Assembly: GCF_003112675.1 (NCBI RefSeq)
Contig: NZ_BFAY01000011.1
Location: forward strand, 1,488,001 to 1,552,000
DNA length: 64,000 bases
Source of the DNA: Leptospira johnsonii
GTDB lineage: Bacteria > Spirochaetota > Leptospiria > Leptospirales > Leptospiraceae
Direction of reading: 5' to 3'
The translations under genes and the position numbers were made by a program. The notes beneath the pieces were generated by a model, which did not search any database, was not told where the DNA came from, and saw nothing but the letters and a program-made list of their open reading frames with translations. This document shows positions 28,728-36,209 of the stretch, piece by piece. Position 1 is the first letter of the stretch. The number at the start of each line of letters is the position of its first letter.

Positions 28728-29623
28728 TCTAACTCAACCTTTTCGGGAAGTTTCTCCGGTTTGGAAGGAGCTTGTCCTTTTACCACAGTAGTTCCGAATC
28801 CTGCAGGGACCGCCACTGTTTTTCCTTCTGCGGAAACTTCTAATTCTCCTTTGTAACATCCTACTGTAGTGTTTTCAGGATCGGGAGCACTTACATATAA
28901 TTCAGTTCCTCTCACTCCCACCACTGCTGTGGGGGTGACGACCATAAATTTGCGGGTTTCATCTCCCGGTTTTTTAGGAGGAACCTTAGCTTCCAAATAT
29001 CCTGACTTGAGTTCAAGAATTCCTCCGTCCTTGTTGAGTTTGTATTCTGAAATGGACTCTGAAGTTGTTTTTACAATCCTAGTTAAAGTCTTCTCTCTTA
29101 GCTCTACAACGGTTCCATTTTTAGTGAATATGATCTTAGAAGAAGAGCCTTGTCCTGTTTGGACCCAATCGTCCATGTTCAATAACTGGTCTTTGGAAAG
29201 TTTGGACCAACTTGCAGGAAGTCCGGTCGGAGTAAAATCTCTGGAGAATTGTACCTGTCCTTTTTGGAAATCAGCGACTGCCACAGGACCAGCATTTGGT
29301 TTTATAATTTCTCCGGTTGCAGAGATGGTATCCTTTCTTAAAAAGCCCGGGATCAAAAGTGTAGTGCCTTCTCTAATCAAAGAAGGGTTTGGAATTTCAT
29401 TATATTTTAATAATTCTTTCCAGTTCCTCGGGTCTTGAAGGAATTCCTTTGCGATCTTGGATAAGGTATCATTCTTTTTTACCTTGTATTCGAAAACGTC
29501 TTCATGGACTCCCTTTTTGGGTTCAGCAAGTATTCCGATTAAAGAAACAGAGATGAGTAAGATTGCAAAAAATTGAAAAAGTTTAGATCGAGAGATCGAA
29601 AAAGGGAAATTCTGGAAGGCCAT
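28724..29623 (-). CDS. LysM and FecR domain protein
   Basis: A 299-residue exported protein. An N-terminal hydrophobic segment (KLFQFFAILLISVSLIGILA) is followed by a LysM domain (FEYKVKKNDTLSKIAKEFLQ, residues about 44-95) that binds peptidoglycan. From about residue 140 it has a FecR-type domain: SSSKIIFTKNGTVVELREKT, VTPTAVVGVRGTELYVSAPD, VGCYKGELEVSAEG. In Leptospira such LysM-FecR proteins are usually followed by large surface proteins, as here. FecR often signals by sensing an outer-membrane partner; the partner may be the downstream Ig-like protein (inference). Confidence 0.88.
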   Translation of the reverse strand: MAFQNFPFSISRSKLFQFFAILLISVSLIGILAEPKKGVHEDVFEYKVKKNDTLSKIAKEFLQDPRNWKELLKYNEIPNPSLIREGTTLLIPGFLRKDTISATGEIIKPNAGPVAVADFQKGQVQFSRDFTPTGLPASWSKLSKDQLLNMDDWVQTGQGSSSKIIFTKNGTVVELREKTLTRIVKTTSESISEYKLNKDGGILELKSGYLEAKVPPKKPGDETRKFMVVTPTAVVGVRGTELYVSAPDPENTTVGCYKGELEVSAEGKTVAVPAGFGTTVVKGQAPSKPEKLPEKVELE

Positions 29624-29671
29624 GGTTTATCCTGGAAAAACTAGTTCTATCCTAGTATTAGAAGGGAATCT

Positions 29672-29687
29672 TGTAGGAATTCCAACA
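29672..29687 (+). repeat. TGTAGGAATTCCAACA intergenic repeat, copy 1
   Basis: A 16-base imperfect palindrome with a GAATTC centre, found at four intergenic places in this window. This copy lies between the divergent LysM-FecR gene and the following membrane-protein gene. Confidence 0.75.
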
Positions 29688-29800
29688 AAATACGGCGCTT
29701 AGGTGAAAAAGGATGACGAAGAATTGAATAGAATTTCAAGGAAAATGATTGCCTTATTTTATGAAATTCCAATGATTTGGGCCTCCTTTTGGAGATTGTA

Positions 29801-30499
29801 ATGTCGGCACATCTCCCACCACTTGTTCCAATAGTTTTCGGTTCTACTGTATTTGCTATTTTAGGATATTTTTTCTCTCTGGTCTTAGGCTCTAGAAAAA
29901 ATTGGATTGGTTCTTCTCTGATTCTTTTGGCATTAGCGCTCTGGCTTGTATTACAAGGGATTTTAAGTGGGACCGGATTTTATCTAGTCACTGATTCCTT
30001 TCCTCCCAGATTTTTGTGTATGGTGGTTCCACCGATCTTGTTCTTGGTTTTACTTTTTGTATTTCCTTCTAGTAGAGCTTGGATGGGCCAGATCCCGGGG
30101 GAGAATTTAACCTACTTACATTTGGCAAGGATACCAGTGGAACTAGTTTTGTACTGGTTGGCAATGTACGGTTGGGTCCCAATCAGTATGACGTTTGCAG
30201 GCTGGAATTTCGACATTCTGATCGGACTGACTGCGCCGATTGCTGCCTATTTCATTTTAAATAAACCGACATCTTCTAAAAATTGGATTCTATTTTGGAA
30301 TATAGTAGGCCTTTTATCTTTATTGAATATAGTGGTCTTGGGGATCTTATCTGCACCTGGACCTTTCCAAAAATTATCTTTTGACAGACCGAACACTGCA
30401 GTGTTCCAATTTCCGTACGTATGGCTGCCTTCTTTTATAGTTCCTTCTGTGCTATTCGCGCATCTTGTTTCTATTCGAAAAAGATTTGTTGCGAGCTGA
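29801..30499 (+). CDS. Multi-pass membrane protein of unknown function
   Basis: A 232-residue protein with about seven hydrophobic segments and no large soluble domain. The ATG at 29801 follows GGAGATTGTA and is preferred over the in-frame start at 29777. FSLVLGSRKNWIGSSLILLA, FCMVVPPILFLVLLF-like stretches and IRKRFVAS at the end are visible, but I recognise no family. It is followed after 2 bases by the next gene. Confidence 0.65.
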   Translation: MSAHLPPLVPIVFGSTVFAILGYFFSLVLGSRKNWIGSSLILLALALWLVLQGILSGTGFYLVTDSFPPRFLCMVVPPILFLVLLFVFPSSRAWMGQIPGENLTYLHLARIPVELVLYWLAMYGWVPISMTFAGWNFDILIGLTAPIAAYFILNKPTSSKNWILFWNIVGLLSLLNIVVLGILSAPGPFQKLSFDRPNTAVFQFPYVWLPSFIVPSVLFAHLVSIRKRFVAS

Positions 30500-30501
30500 A
30501 T

Positions 30502-31404
30502 TTGGGTCTTTTTAACAAGAATTCGCATTCTAAAAAAGTAATTTTTCTTTTTTGCATATTTATCTTCACTTTTTGTTTTCCGGATATGGTCCGCAAAAAG
30601 AAAACCGAGAACGATTGGTTTAAGATAGAGAAGGTCTTTTACAAAACGGAACCTAAAAAGATAGAGATCTTCCTGAAAGGGATGGTAAAAAATCCGGCTC
30701 TAGTAGGCTTAGAGGGATTTGAATTAAATGAAAATTCGTCCGATGTTTTGTTATTCCAACAGGCTAAGGCACTTCCCGCAGGATCCGTTCTTTTAAAATT
30801 TAAAGTAGAAGTTTCCGAAAACAAGGATTGGATCCGAAAGATAGGGACAACTCATAAATGGATCCGGATCGCATTAAGAAACGATAATGAACAGATCACT
30901 CATTTGCAAACTGAAATTACCATCCATGAGTCTGATAAGAGACAGTTTAGAAAGGATCTTTCTTTAGATGCAGAAGGTGAGACCATTCGTTTGGATGGAA
31001 GAGACTGGAGGTTAGTCTCCGATGTGGATAGAATGGACCAAGCATTATTGCAGTACGTCCCAAAGTCGGAGTCTCTATTGTTTTGGAATGAAATGCTTTC
31101 CATTCATGTTTATAAAGTGAGGGCCTCTTCTCCTTCCGAAATTTATTCTTTATTAGAGTCGGGTAAGAAGAAGGAATGTGCAAATGTTCTTTGGGATCTA
31201 GAATCGGAAAGATCAGGAAAAATTTCTTATTCTTGGGAACATTCAGGTTGTGGAAAACAGTCCGCTTCTTCTCAAGTTTCTAAATTGTATCGAGGGGAAT
31301 TCGGAATTTACAATATTCGGTATGATAGAAGAGGGAAGATAGGGCAGGAAGACAAAAAACGCTGGTCTGAATTGTTAGATCTTTTGCCTTCTAAGTTGGA
31401 GTGA
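30502..31404 (+). CDS. Probable lipoprotein of unknown function
   Basis: The frame is open from 30421, overlapping the previous gene, but I prefer the TTG at 30502 because it begins just before a lipoprotein-like signal (VIFLFCIFIFTFC). The mature part of about 280 residues is polar and rich in beta-like and helical segments (LLFKFKVE-like, IRIALRNDNEQITHLQTEIT). No domain is recognised. Its TTG start is close to the upstream stop, and the two are probably co-transcribed. Confidence 0.6.
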   Translation: MGLFNKNSHSKKVIFLFCIFIFTFCFPDMVRKKKTENDWFKIEKVFYKTEPKKIEIFLKGMVKNPALVGLEGFELNENSSDVLLFQQAKALPAGSVLLKFKVEVSENKDWIRKIGTTHKWIRIALRNDNEQITHLQTEITIHESDKRQFRKDLSLDAEGETIRLDGRDWRLVSDVDRMDQALLQYVPKSESLLFWNEMLSIHVYKVRASSPSEIYSLLESGKKKECANVLWDLESERSGKISYSWEHSGCGKQSASSQVSKLYRGEFGIYNIRYDRRGKIGQEDKKRWSELLDLLPSKLE

Positions 31405-31429
31405 TCTTTGAGATTGATTGATAATTCTT

Positions 31430-31445
31430 TGTAGGAATTCCAACA
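31430..31445 (+). repeat. TGTAGGAATTCCAACA intergenic repeat, copy 2
   Basis: Identical to copy 1, lying 26 bases after the preceding stop codon and upstream of the MarR-thioesterase operon. Confidence 0.75.
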
Positions 31446-31518
31446 AAGGGAGAGGTAAAATTCGTTTGCCCAAAATGAAATTCTATGATAGGCGAATGAC
31501 AGCTCTCCCACGAGCCAC

Positions 31519-31547
31519 TCCCCCCAATCCCGAAGGAGGGTGGGGGA
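31519..31547. other. GC-rich hairpin before a T-run
   Basis: TCCCCC (31519-31524) pairs with GGGGGA (31542-31547), and an inner TCCC/GGG pairing is possible. TTTT follows at 31551-31554. It could be an intrinsic terminator for the preceding lipoprotein gene, but the stem is interrupted. The region between this and the next repeat copy contains no gene. Confidence 0.4.
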
Positions 31548-31562
31548 TCGTTTTAAAACCCA

Positions 31563-31578
31563 TGTAGGAATTCCAACA
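31563..31578 (+). repeat. TGTAGGAATTCCAACA intergenic repeat, copy 3
   Basis: Identical 16-mer in the same intergenic region as copy 2, 133 bases further on. Confidence 0.75.
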
Positions 31579-31635
31579 GCACGAAAAAGGGATTTTTTAT
31601 CTTGACCGAGATTCGGAGGAGTCTAATTCCTGTAG

Positions 31636-31663
31636 TTACACATGTGTAATTACATATATGTAA
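31636..31663. promoter_or_regulatory. Tandem palindromic operator, probable MarR binding site
   Basis: Two perfect 14-base palindromes stand head to tail without a gap: TTACACATGTGTAA at 31636-31649 and TTACATATATGTAA at 31650-31663. They lie 30 bases before the thioesterase start codon, where they would overlap or adjoin the promoter. A MarR-family regulator is encoded second in the same operon and these sites have the size and symmetry expected for it. Autoregulation through these sites is inference from context. Confidence 0.75.
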
Positions 31664-31693
31664 GTGCACATTATTTCTCTTAGGAGATTCGGT

Positions 31694-32221
31694 ATGGAAT
31701 TGACGATAGATAAACCGGTGCTTTCCCCCCATAGTTTTGCCAGGATACGTTTCCAAGATTGTGATCCTTTTGGTCATTTGAATAATGCAAGGTATATGGA
31801 TTACTTTTTGGAGGCTCGTTCGGAGCAGTTGAGAGAAACTGCTAATTTCGATTTCTATGAATACGGATCTAGTTCGGGCAAATCCTGGGTGGTGAGTAAA
31901 GTGGAGACCCAGTATTTGGAGCCGGTCAAACAGAACGATGTTGTGAAAATTGTGACTCGTTTGATCAAACTGACCCCTGCAACGATCCATAATGAGTACT
32001 TACTTTTAGATAAGGAAGGATCTCGTCTGAAAGCTGTTTTGAGAGCTCAGTTTTCTTTTATTGATCTGCAAAAGGGACGTCCTGTTCGTCATGACCAGGA
32101 GATGATGTCCTTTTTAGGTAGTTTTATATTTGATGAGCCAGGTTTGGAAGAAGGCTCTTTCGAAGATAGGGTAAAACAGTTGCGAAAACAAGTATCGGAG
32201 GGAAAATATTCCCAAGACTGA
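31694..32221 (+). CDS. Hotdog-fold acyl-CoA thioesterase
   Basis: A 175-residue 4HBT-type protein from the ATG at 31694, preceded by TAGGAG. The IRFQDCDPFGHLNNARYMDY segment is the catalytic Asp-containing hotdog signature of 4-hydroxybenzoyl-CoA/YbgC/FadM-type thioesterases. The remainder (VVSKVETQYLEPVKQNDVVK) fits. It presumably hydrolyses an acyl-CoA; the chain length is unknown. It is the first gene of an operon with the MarR regulator, 16 bases away, both behind the tandem operator. Confidence 0.85.
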   Translation: MELTIDKPVLSPHSFARIRFQDCDPFGHLNNARYMDYFLEARSEQLRETANFDFYEYGSSSGKSWVVSKVETQYLEPVKQNDVVKIVTRLIKLTPATIHNEYLLLDKEGSRLKAVLRAQFSFIDLQKGRPVRHDQEMMSFLGSFIFDEPGLEEGSFEDRVKQLRKQVSEGKYSQD

Positions 32222-32237
32222 TAGTCTTTTTGATCCT

Positions 32238-32747
32238 ATGTCCAAGAAGTCTCAAAACACTATGACTCGGAAGTCCGAAAAATTTCCGAGTAAAGCGGAT
32301 ATGCTTAGCGCAGGTTTAAGTTGTGTGAATTTTAATCTGCGCAGGGCGTCTAGGGCAGTCACTCAATTTTATGATAGAGAATTGGAGAAGGCGGGGCTTA
32401 CTTCTCAAAGATTCAGTTTATTGCATACTCTTGGCGCAACTGACGGTCTCGGCCTTGCAGAATTAGCCGATCTTCTCGTTTTAGATAGAACTACTTTGAT
32501 CCGCAACTTGACTCCTTTGCAAGAGTTAGGTTACGTTGCAGATGTCCCTTCCGAGAATAAAAGAGCCAGAAAGGTGATCTTAACTCAAAAAGGTTTGGAA
32601 GCTTTAAGGATCGCTTATCCGATTTGGGAAGAAGCTCAAGCCGCAGTTACGGAAGCTATGGGAGAAGACGATCTGAAAAGATTACTAAAAAGATTGAACT
32701 CCATAGTTCGTAAAAGGAACTTCAAAGAATTTTCCAAATCTGAATAG
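32238..32747 (+). CDS. MarR-family transcriptional regulator
   Basis: A 169-residue winged-helix regulator. The N-terminal 25 residues are basic, then LRRASRAVTQFYDRELEKAG and TSQRFSLLHTLGATDGLGLA form the first helices. LADLLVLDRTTLIRNLTPLQ is the recognition helix and the wing carries DVPSENKRARKVILTQKG. MarR proteins are usually repressors relieved by a small ligand; the ligand here may be the acyl-CoA or a phenolic substrate of the adjacent thioesterase. It probably binds the palindromes upstream of that gene. Confidence 0.9.
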   Translation: MSKKSQNTMTRKSEKFPSKADMLSAGLSCVNFNLRRASRAVTQFYDRELEKAGLTSQRFSLLHTLGATDGLGLAELADLLVLDRTTLIRNLTPLQELGYVADVPSENKRARKVILTQKGLEALRIAYPIWEEAQAAVTEAMGEDDLKRLLKRLNSIVRKRNFKEFSKSE

Positions 32748-32819
32748 CAGATTGGAAGTGACTCATTTATTTTTCCATAATATGGAGTCTTTGAGCTCAA
32801 GTTGGTTTCTGACAAGGCA

Positions 32820-33218
32820 ATGAACAAAAACTTTTATCCTATCCTTTTGCTCCCTGTTGTCTTATTTTTCGCGTATTATTTTTTTTCTCCGAGTTGTGTT
32901 TCCGGCGATTGTAAGAACGGGATCGGGACCAAGGTCCTTTCCGGATCGTATCGTTATGATGGTAGTTTCCAGAACGGTTTAGCTCACGGTAAAGGAAAAC
33001 TCGTGCTTGGCGGTGTGGAGTCTTACGACGGTGATTGGGATCGAGGAAATAAAGAAGGGATAGGAATTTATAAATACGCCGACGGGACTGTTTACGAAGG
33101 CGAATGGAAATTGAATAAGAGGAACGGTCTTGGTAAATTAACCGATTCGGAAGGAAATCTGATTTATGAAGGGCAATGGAAAGACGACGGCCAGGTTTTA
33201 GCTAAAAATCTAAAATGA
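32820..33218 (+). CDS. MORN-repeat protein, membrane-anchored
   Basis: A 132-residue product from the ATG at 32820 (an alternative TTG at 32802 exists). A short hydrophobic N-terminus (NFYPILLLPVVLFFAYYFF) anchors it. Three to four MORN repeats follow: YRYDGSFQNGLAHGKGKL, SYDGDWDRGNKEGIGIYK, VYEGEWKLNKRNGLGKL, and a last IYEGQWKDDGQV. MORN proteins commonly act in membrane association or scaffolding. It overlaps the next gene by 4 bases. Confidence 0.85.
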   Translation: MNKNFYPILLLPVVLFFAYYFFSPSCVSGDCKNGIGTKVLSGSYRYDGSFQNGLAHGKGKLVLGGVESYDGDWDRGNKEGIGIYKYADGTVYEGEWKLNKRNGLGKLTDSEGNLIYEGQWKDDGQVLAKNLK

Positions 33219-33463
33219 AATATATTATCTTTTTATTATTTTCATTTTCAATTGCCATTTATGGGAAAGAGCCTGAGATCCAGGTCTCCGTGATTGGAAA
33301 AAATATTTATGTGCATACGTCTTATAAACTTTTAAAAGACGCGTATTTTCCTTCTAACGGGCTTATCGTTGAAACGGAAGAAGGTGTAGTTCTTGTGGAT
33401 ACTGCTTGGGGAGGAAGAGAAAGTCTGAAACGTACCTTAGAGTTGTTAGAAGTCCCTAAATAA
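33215..33463 (+). pseudogene. Truncated subclass B1-like metallo-beta-lactamase
   Basis: An 82-residue remnant. It has a signal peptide (MKYIIFLLFSFSIAIYG) and then VSVIGKNIYVHTSYKLLKDA, YFPSNGLIVETEEGVVLVDT and AWGG, matching the N-terminal third of B1 metallo-beta-lactamases. The stop codon comes after ELLEVPK, before the zinc-binding HxHxD motif. I searched the next 70 bases in the other frames by eye and see no continuation, so the active-site portion is gone, not merely frameshifted. It overlaps the MORN gene stop by 4 bases (ATGA), so coupling is retained. It might still be a short expressed peptide but cannot be a functional enzyme. Confidence 0.7.
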
Positions 33464-33484
33464 TTTTTTTCATTGCGGATCTTT

Positions 33485-33499
33485 ACCTAACGTTTAGGT
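33485..33499. promoter_or_regulatory. Palindrome upstream of the glutathione S-transferase gene
   Basis: ACCTAA (33485-33490) and TTAGGT (33494-33499) form a 15-base inverted repeat with a 3-base centre. A second overlapping inverted repeat pairs CTAACG with CGTTAG 8 bases apart. The position, 34 bases before the start codon, suits an operator, but no cognate regulator gene is adjacent. Confidence 0.4.
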
Positions 33500-33532
33500 T
33501 CGTTAGATCTTGAATTATTTAGGCAACCAAGA

Positions 33533-34123
33533 ATGAAAGTTTACGGTACTTCCGTTTCCGGGAATTGTTATAAAATTAAACTGTTATTGCATCTTTTGAA
33601 AATTCCTTATGAATGGATTGAGACTGATACTAGAAAAGGTGAAACCAAGACCCAGGAATTTCTTGTTAAAAACCCCGTAGGTAAAGTTCCTCTTTTAGAA
33701 TTGGATTCAGGAGAATTTCTCTCGGAATCCAACGCGATCTTATACTTCTTAGCAAAGGAAACTCCCTTTTTCCCTGCCGATCTTTTGGCCCAGTCGAGGG
33801 TATTACAATGGATGTTCTTCGAACAATATAGCCATGAACCTTATATCGCTGTGAATCGTTGGTTGATCCATTTCCAAAATAAAAAGGATGATCCTAAAAT
33901 CCCTGGAAATCATATCAAAGGATTGGATGCACTAAGGATCATGGATGATCATCTTAGTAAAAATCAGTTCTTCGGCTCCAAACAACCTAGCATCGCGGAT
34001 ATTTCTCTCTTTGCATATACACATGTGGCGGAAGAAGGTCATTTTCCTCTTTCCGATTTTCCGAATCTGAGTTCTTGGATAAGAAGGATAAGAGAGATTC
34101 CAGATTTTATTCCGATATACTGA
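33533..34123 (+). CDS. Glutathione S-transferase family protein
   Basis: A 196-residue soluble protein. It opens with a thioredoxin-like domain (MKVYGTSVSGNCYKIKLLLH, then FLVKNPVGKVPLLELDSGEF with the cis-Pro of the glutathione site, and LSESNAILYFLAKE), followed by an all-helical C-terminal domain ending SLFAYTHVAEEGHFPLSDF and LSSWIRRIREIP. The Ser in position about 9 or the nearby Cys would be the catalytic residue. Substrate unknown; leptospires are usually said to have limited glutathione, so this may use another thiol. Confidence 0.88.
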   Translation: MKVYGTSVSGNCYKIKLLLHLLKIPYEWIETDTRKGETKTQEFLVKNPVGKVPLLELDSGEFLSESNAILYFLAKETPFFPADLLAQSRVLQWMFFEQYSHEPYIAVNRWLIHFQNKKDDPKIPGNHIKGLDALRIMDDHLSKNQFFGSKQPSIADISLFAYTHVAEEGHFPLSDFPNLSSWIRRIREIPDFIPIY

Positions 34124-34238
34124 GAGGTTTACATCGGAAGGAATACACAAATATGCTTTTCTAAATTCTCCTTGATTCCTTACTTTTGGTTTCCATATTC
34201 TACCGTTAAGATTCGGCCGATCCGATCCCGGCGAAAAA

Positions 34239-34766
34239 ATGGCGAAATATTTTCCTTTCAAGATTTTACTAACGTGCGGTATCGCAGTTATTCTTATCGT
34301 TTTAGGGATCTTTCTATATTTTTTCTTTCGGAATGGCTCGGAGGTTCCGGTTTTTACGGACCGTTTTGAATTTAAGGGCCTAACAAGGGCACAGGCGGAG
34401 AAGTTCGGCATCCTTGGTGTCCCAAATGGTGTATCGGATTACTTTATCAAACGTTGCGGGTTTAGAGAATCTTGGGTGGTTTTCTCTAAATATAAGGTAG
34501 AAGGGGCCGAGTTTAGAAAAACAATTTTGGAACGATTCAAAAATCATCCCGGCTTGAACCATAGATTCGATTCTTATCCTAGCGAATGGCCTGAAAATTT
34601 CGATCAAGGAAATTGTAAACCAGACTGGTGGGAACCTTGTCCCAAAGGATTTTGGGCGGAAATTTCCAAAGACCCTTCTGTTGTAACTCATAAAGACGGA
34701 TTCTATCTCTGCGAAAGCGGCAAAGAACTAAGATGGTTCGTTTTTCATTTTAGAAATATCCTATAA
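34239..34766 (+). CDS. Single-span membrane protein, unknown function
   Basis: A 175-residue product with one hydrophobic N-terminal anchor (ILLTCGIAVILIVLGIFLYF) and a polar extracytoplasmic part containing several Cys residues (KRCGF, NCKPDWWEPCPKGFW, YLCESGKELRW) that may form disulfides. No domain is recognised. It lies 10 bases before the RDD gene on the same strand. Confidence 0.65.
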   Translation: MAKYFPFKILLTCGIAVILIVLGIFLYFFFRNGSEVPVFTDRFEFKGLTRAQAEKFGILGVPNGVSDYFIKRCGFRESWVVFSKYKVEGAEFRKTILERFKNHPGLNHRFDSYPSEWPENFDQGNCKPDWWEPCPKGFWAEISKDPSVVTHKDGFYLCESGKELRWFVFHFRNIL

Positions 34767-34776
34767 TTATTGGCAA

Positions 34777-35370
34777 ATGAAGAGTATATTCGAGAAAGTT
34801 AATATTGAAGAAAAACATTTTGCATATGCGAGTTTGAGCAGAAGAGTTTACGCTCAGTTTCTGGATTTTTTGATCCTATGCCCTGTTTTGCTTCCTCAGA
34901 TCATGGTTTTTTATTATCACAATAAGATGGTATACGAGGTGTTCCCCTTCTATACTGCCTTACATTCTCTACTTTATGTAGGGTACAGATTCGTAATGCA
35001 TGCGTTATTCGGAAGGACCCTTGGTAAGGCTTTCGCCGGGATAATTGTTATCGATTCGGGAAAAAGGTGTTTGGGATGGGGCCGGTCTTTTATTAGGATC
35101 TTGCCCGAGCTTGCATTATCATTAGTAACTATTATGAGCGCCGTCTACGATTCCAGAATATTTCTGGAACACCAGGCTGAAATGGAAGGTTTACCTTTGG
35201 CCGGTGTTCATAGGATCTTGAACAAATGGAATCCTTTGGACAATTTCACCTTCTGGGATTCCATTTTATATTATGGGATTTCAGTGGTTTATATCTTCTT
35301 TTCTCACAAAAGGACCGCATTGCACGATCTTTTTGCAGGAACCAGAGTGCTTCGTTATAAAGCCGAATAA
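34777..35370 (+). CDS. RDD-family membrane protein
   Basis: A 197-residue protein with the RDD-type layout: an Arg-containing start before the first hydrophobic segment (RRVYAQFLDFLILCPVLLP, with the RxxAxxxDxxI-type pattern), a second segment around ALHSLLYVGYRFV followed by FGRTLGKAFAGIIVIDSGKR, and a last segment before FFSHKRTALHDLFAGTRVL. Members may be transporters or transport-related; function here is unknown. It follows the previous gene by 10 bases. Confidence 0.85.
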   Translation: MKSIFEKVNIEEKHFAYASLSRRVYAQFLDFLILCPVLLPQIMVFYYHNKMVYEVFPFYTALHSLLYVGYRFVMHALFGRTLGKAFAGIIVIDSGKRCLGWGRSFIRILPELALSLVTIMSAVYDSRIFLEHQAEMEGLPLAGVHRILNKWNPLDNFTFWDSILYYGISVVYIFFSHKRTALHDLFAGTRVLRYKAE

Positions 35371-35415
35371 GGCTCTTAGGCCTTTTCGGGAAATAAATTT
35401 CTTAGCTACAATCTC

Positions 35416-35443
35416 TTGACTCATATTCTGTAAATGTTATACT
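35416..35443 (+). promoter_or_regulatory. Strong sigma-70-type promoter, predicted leaderless start
   Basis: TTGACT (35416-35421) and TATACT (35438-35443) are separated by 16 bases. Transcription should begin about 7 bases further on, at or next to the A of the ATG at 35450. The 6 bases before that ATG (CTACAAAA) have no Shine-Dalgarno. The promoter therefore predicts a leaderless or nearly leaderless mRNA. Confidence 0.65.
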
Positions 35444-35449
35444 ACAAAA

Positions 35450-36208
35450 ATGCGGATCTTCGATTCTCATTTCCATATTATCGATCCAAGATTTCCTTTG
35501 GTGCCCAATCACGGCTTTTTGCCGGAACCATTTACGGTCTCGGATTATAATAAACAAGCGGATTGGCTTCGGATCAAAGGAGGCGCTGTTGTTTCCGGTT
35601 CCTTCCAGGTTTTCGATCAGACTTACTTGTTGGATGCCCTCTCCGTATTAGGAAAAAATTATGTAGGTGTGACCCAGCTCCCCGCAAATACTAAAGACTC
35701 CGAAATTTTGGATCTTCATAAATCGGGAGTGAGAGCTGTAAGGTTTAACGTAAGAAGGGGAGGCTCCGAGGAAATCTCTAAAATAAAAGAATTGGGTGCC
35801 AGGGTTTATGATATAGCAGGTTGGCATGTGGAACTCTATATCGATGCCAAAGAGGTAGACGAATTTTTGGAAGAAGTGTTATTGTCTCTGCCCAAGGTTT
35901 CCATAGACCATTTAGGACTATCTAAGGAAGGATTTTCTACCATTTTAAGATTGGTAGAAAAGGGAGTTAGAGTAAAGGCCACAGGATTCGGCAGGACCAA
36001 TATGGATATAAGATCCGCCTTGGTGGAAATTGCAGAGATCAATCCGGATGCATTGATGTTTGGTACGGATCTTCCATCTACCCGTTCTCCTGCTCCTTTT
36101 ACTGAGCAAGATCTGCATCTGGTAACGGATACATTCGAAGGTGAGTTGTTGCAAAAAGTATTATATTCGAATGCTCTTGAATTTTACGGCGTGAATGTAA
36201 AAGTATAG
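35450..36208 (+). CDS. Amidohydrolase-family (TIM-barrel) metal-dependent hydrolase
   Basis: A 252-residue protein of the amidohydrolase 2 type (PF04909-like). The metal site residues are visible in order: DSHFHIIDPRF (HxH at residues 6-8), KVSIDHLGLSKEG (His), and ALMFGTDLPSTRS (catalytic Asp). Family members hydrolyse or decarboxylate cyclic or carboxylated compounds; the substrate is unknown. The start at 35450 has no ribosome-binding site and sits directly after a strong promoter, which suggests a leaderless transcript. It converges with the SDR gene after 1 base. Confidence 0.85.
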   Translation: MRIFDSHFHIIDPRFPLVPNHGFLPEPFTVSDYNKQADWLRIKGGAVVSGSFQVFDQTYLLDALSVLGKNYVGVTQLPANTKDSEILDLHKSGVRAVRFNVRRGGSEEISKIKELGARVYDIAGWHVELYIDAKEVDEFLEEVLLSLPKVSIDHLGLSKEGFSTILRLVEKGVRVKATGFGRTNMDIRSALVEIAEINPDALMFGTDLPSTRSPAPFTEQDLHLVTDTFEGELLQKVLYSNALEFYGVNVKV

Positions 36209-36209
36209 T

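Noticed and set aside
28869..29438. Long plus-strand frame opposite the LysM-FecR gene
   Set aside because: The minus-strand gene has clear LysM and FecR domains; the shadow has no motif or ribosome-binding site.
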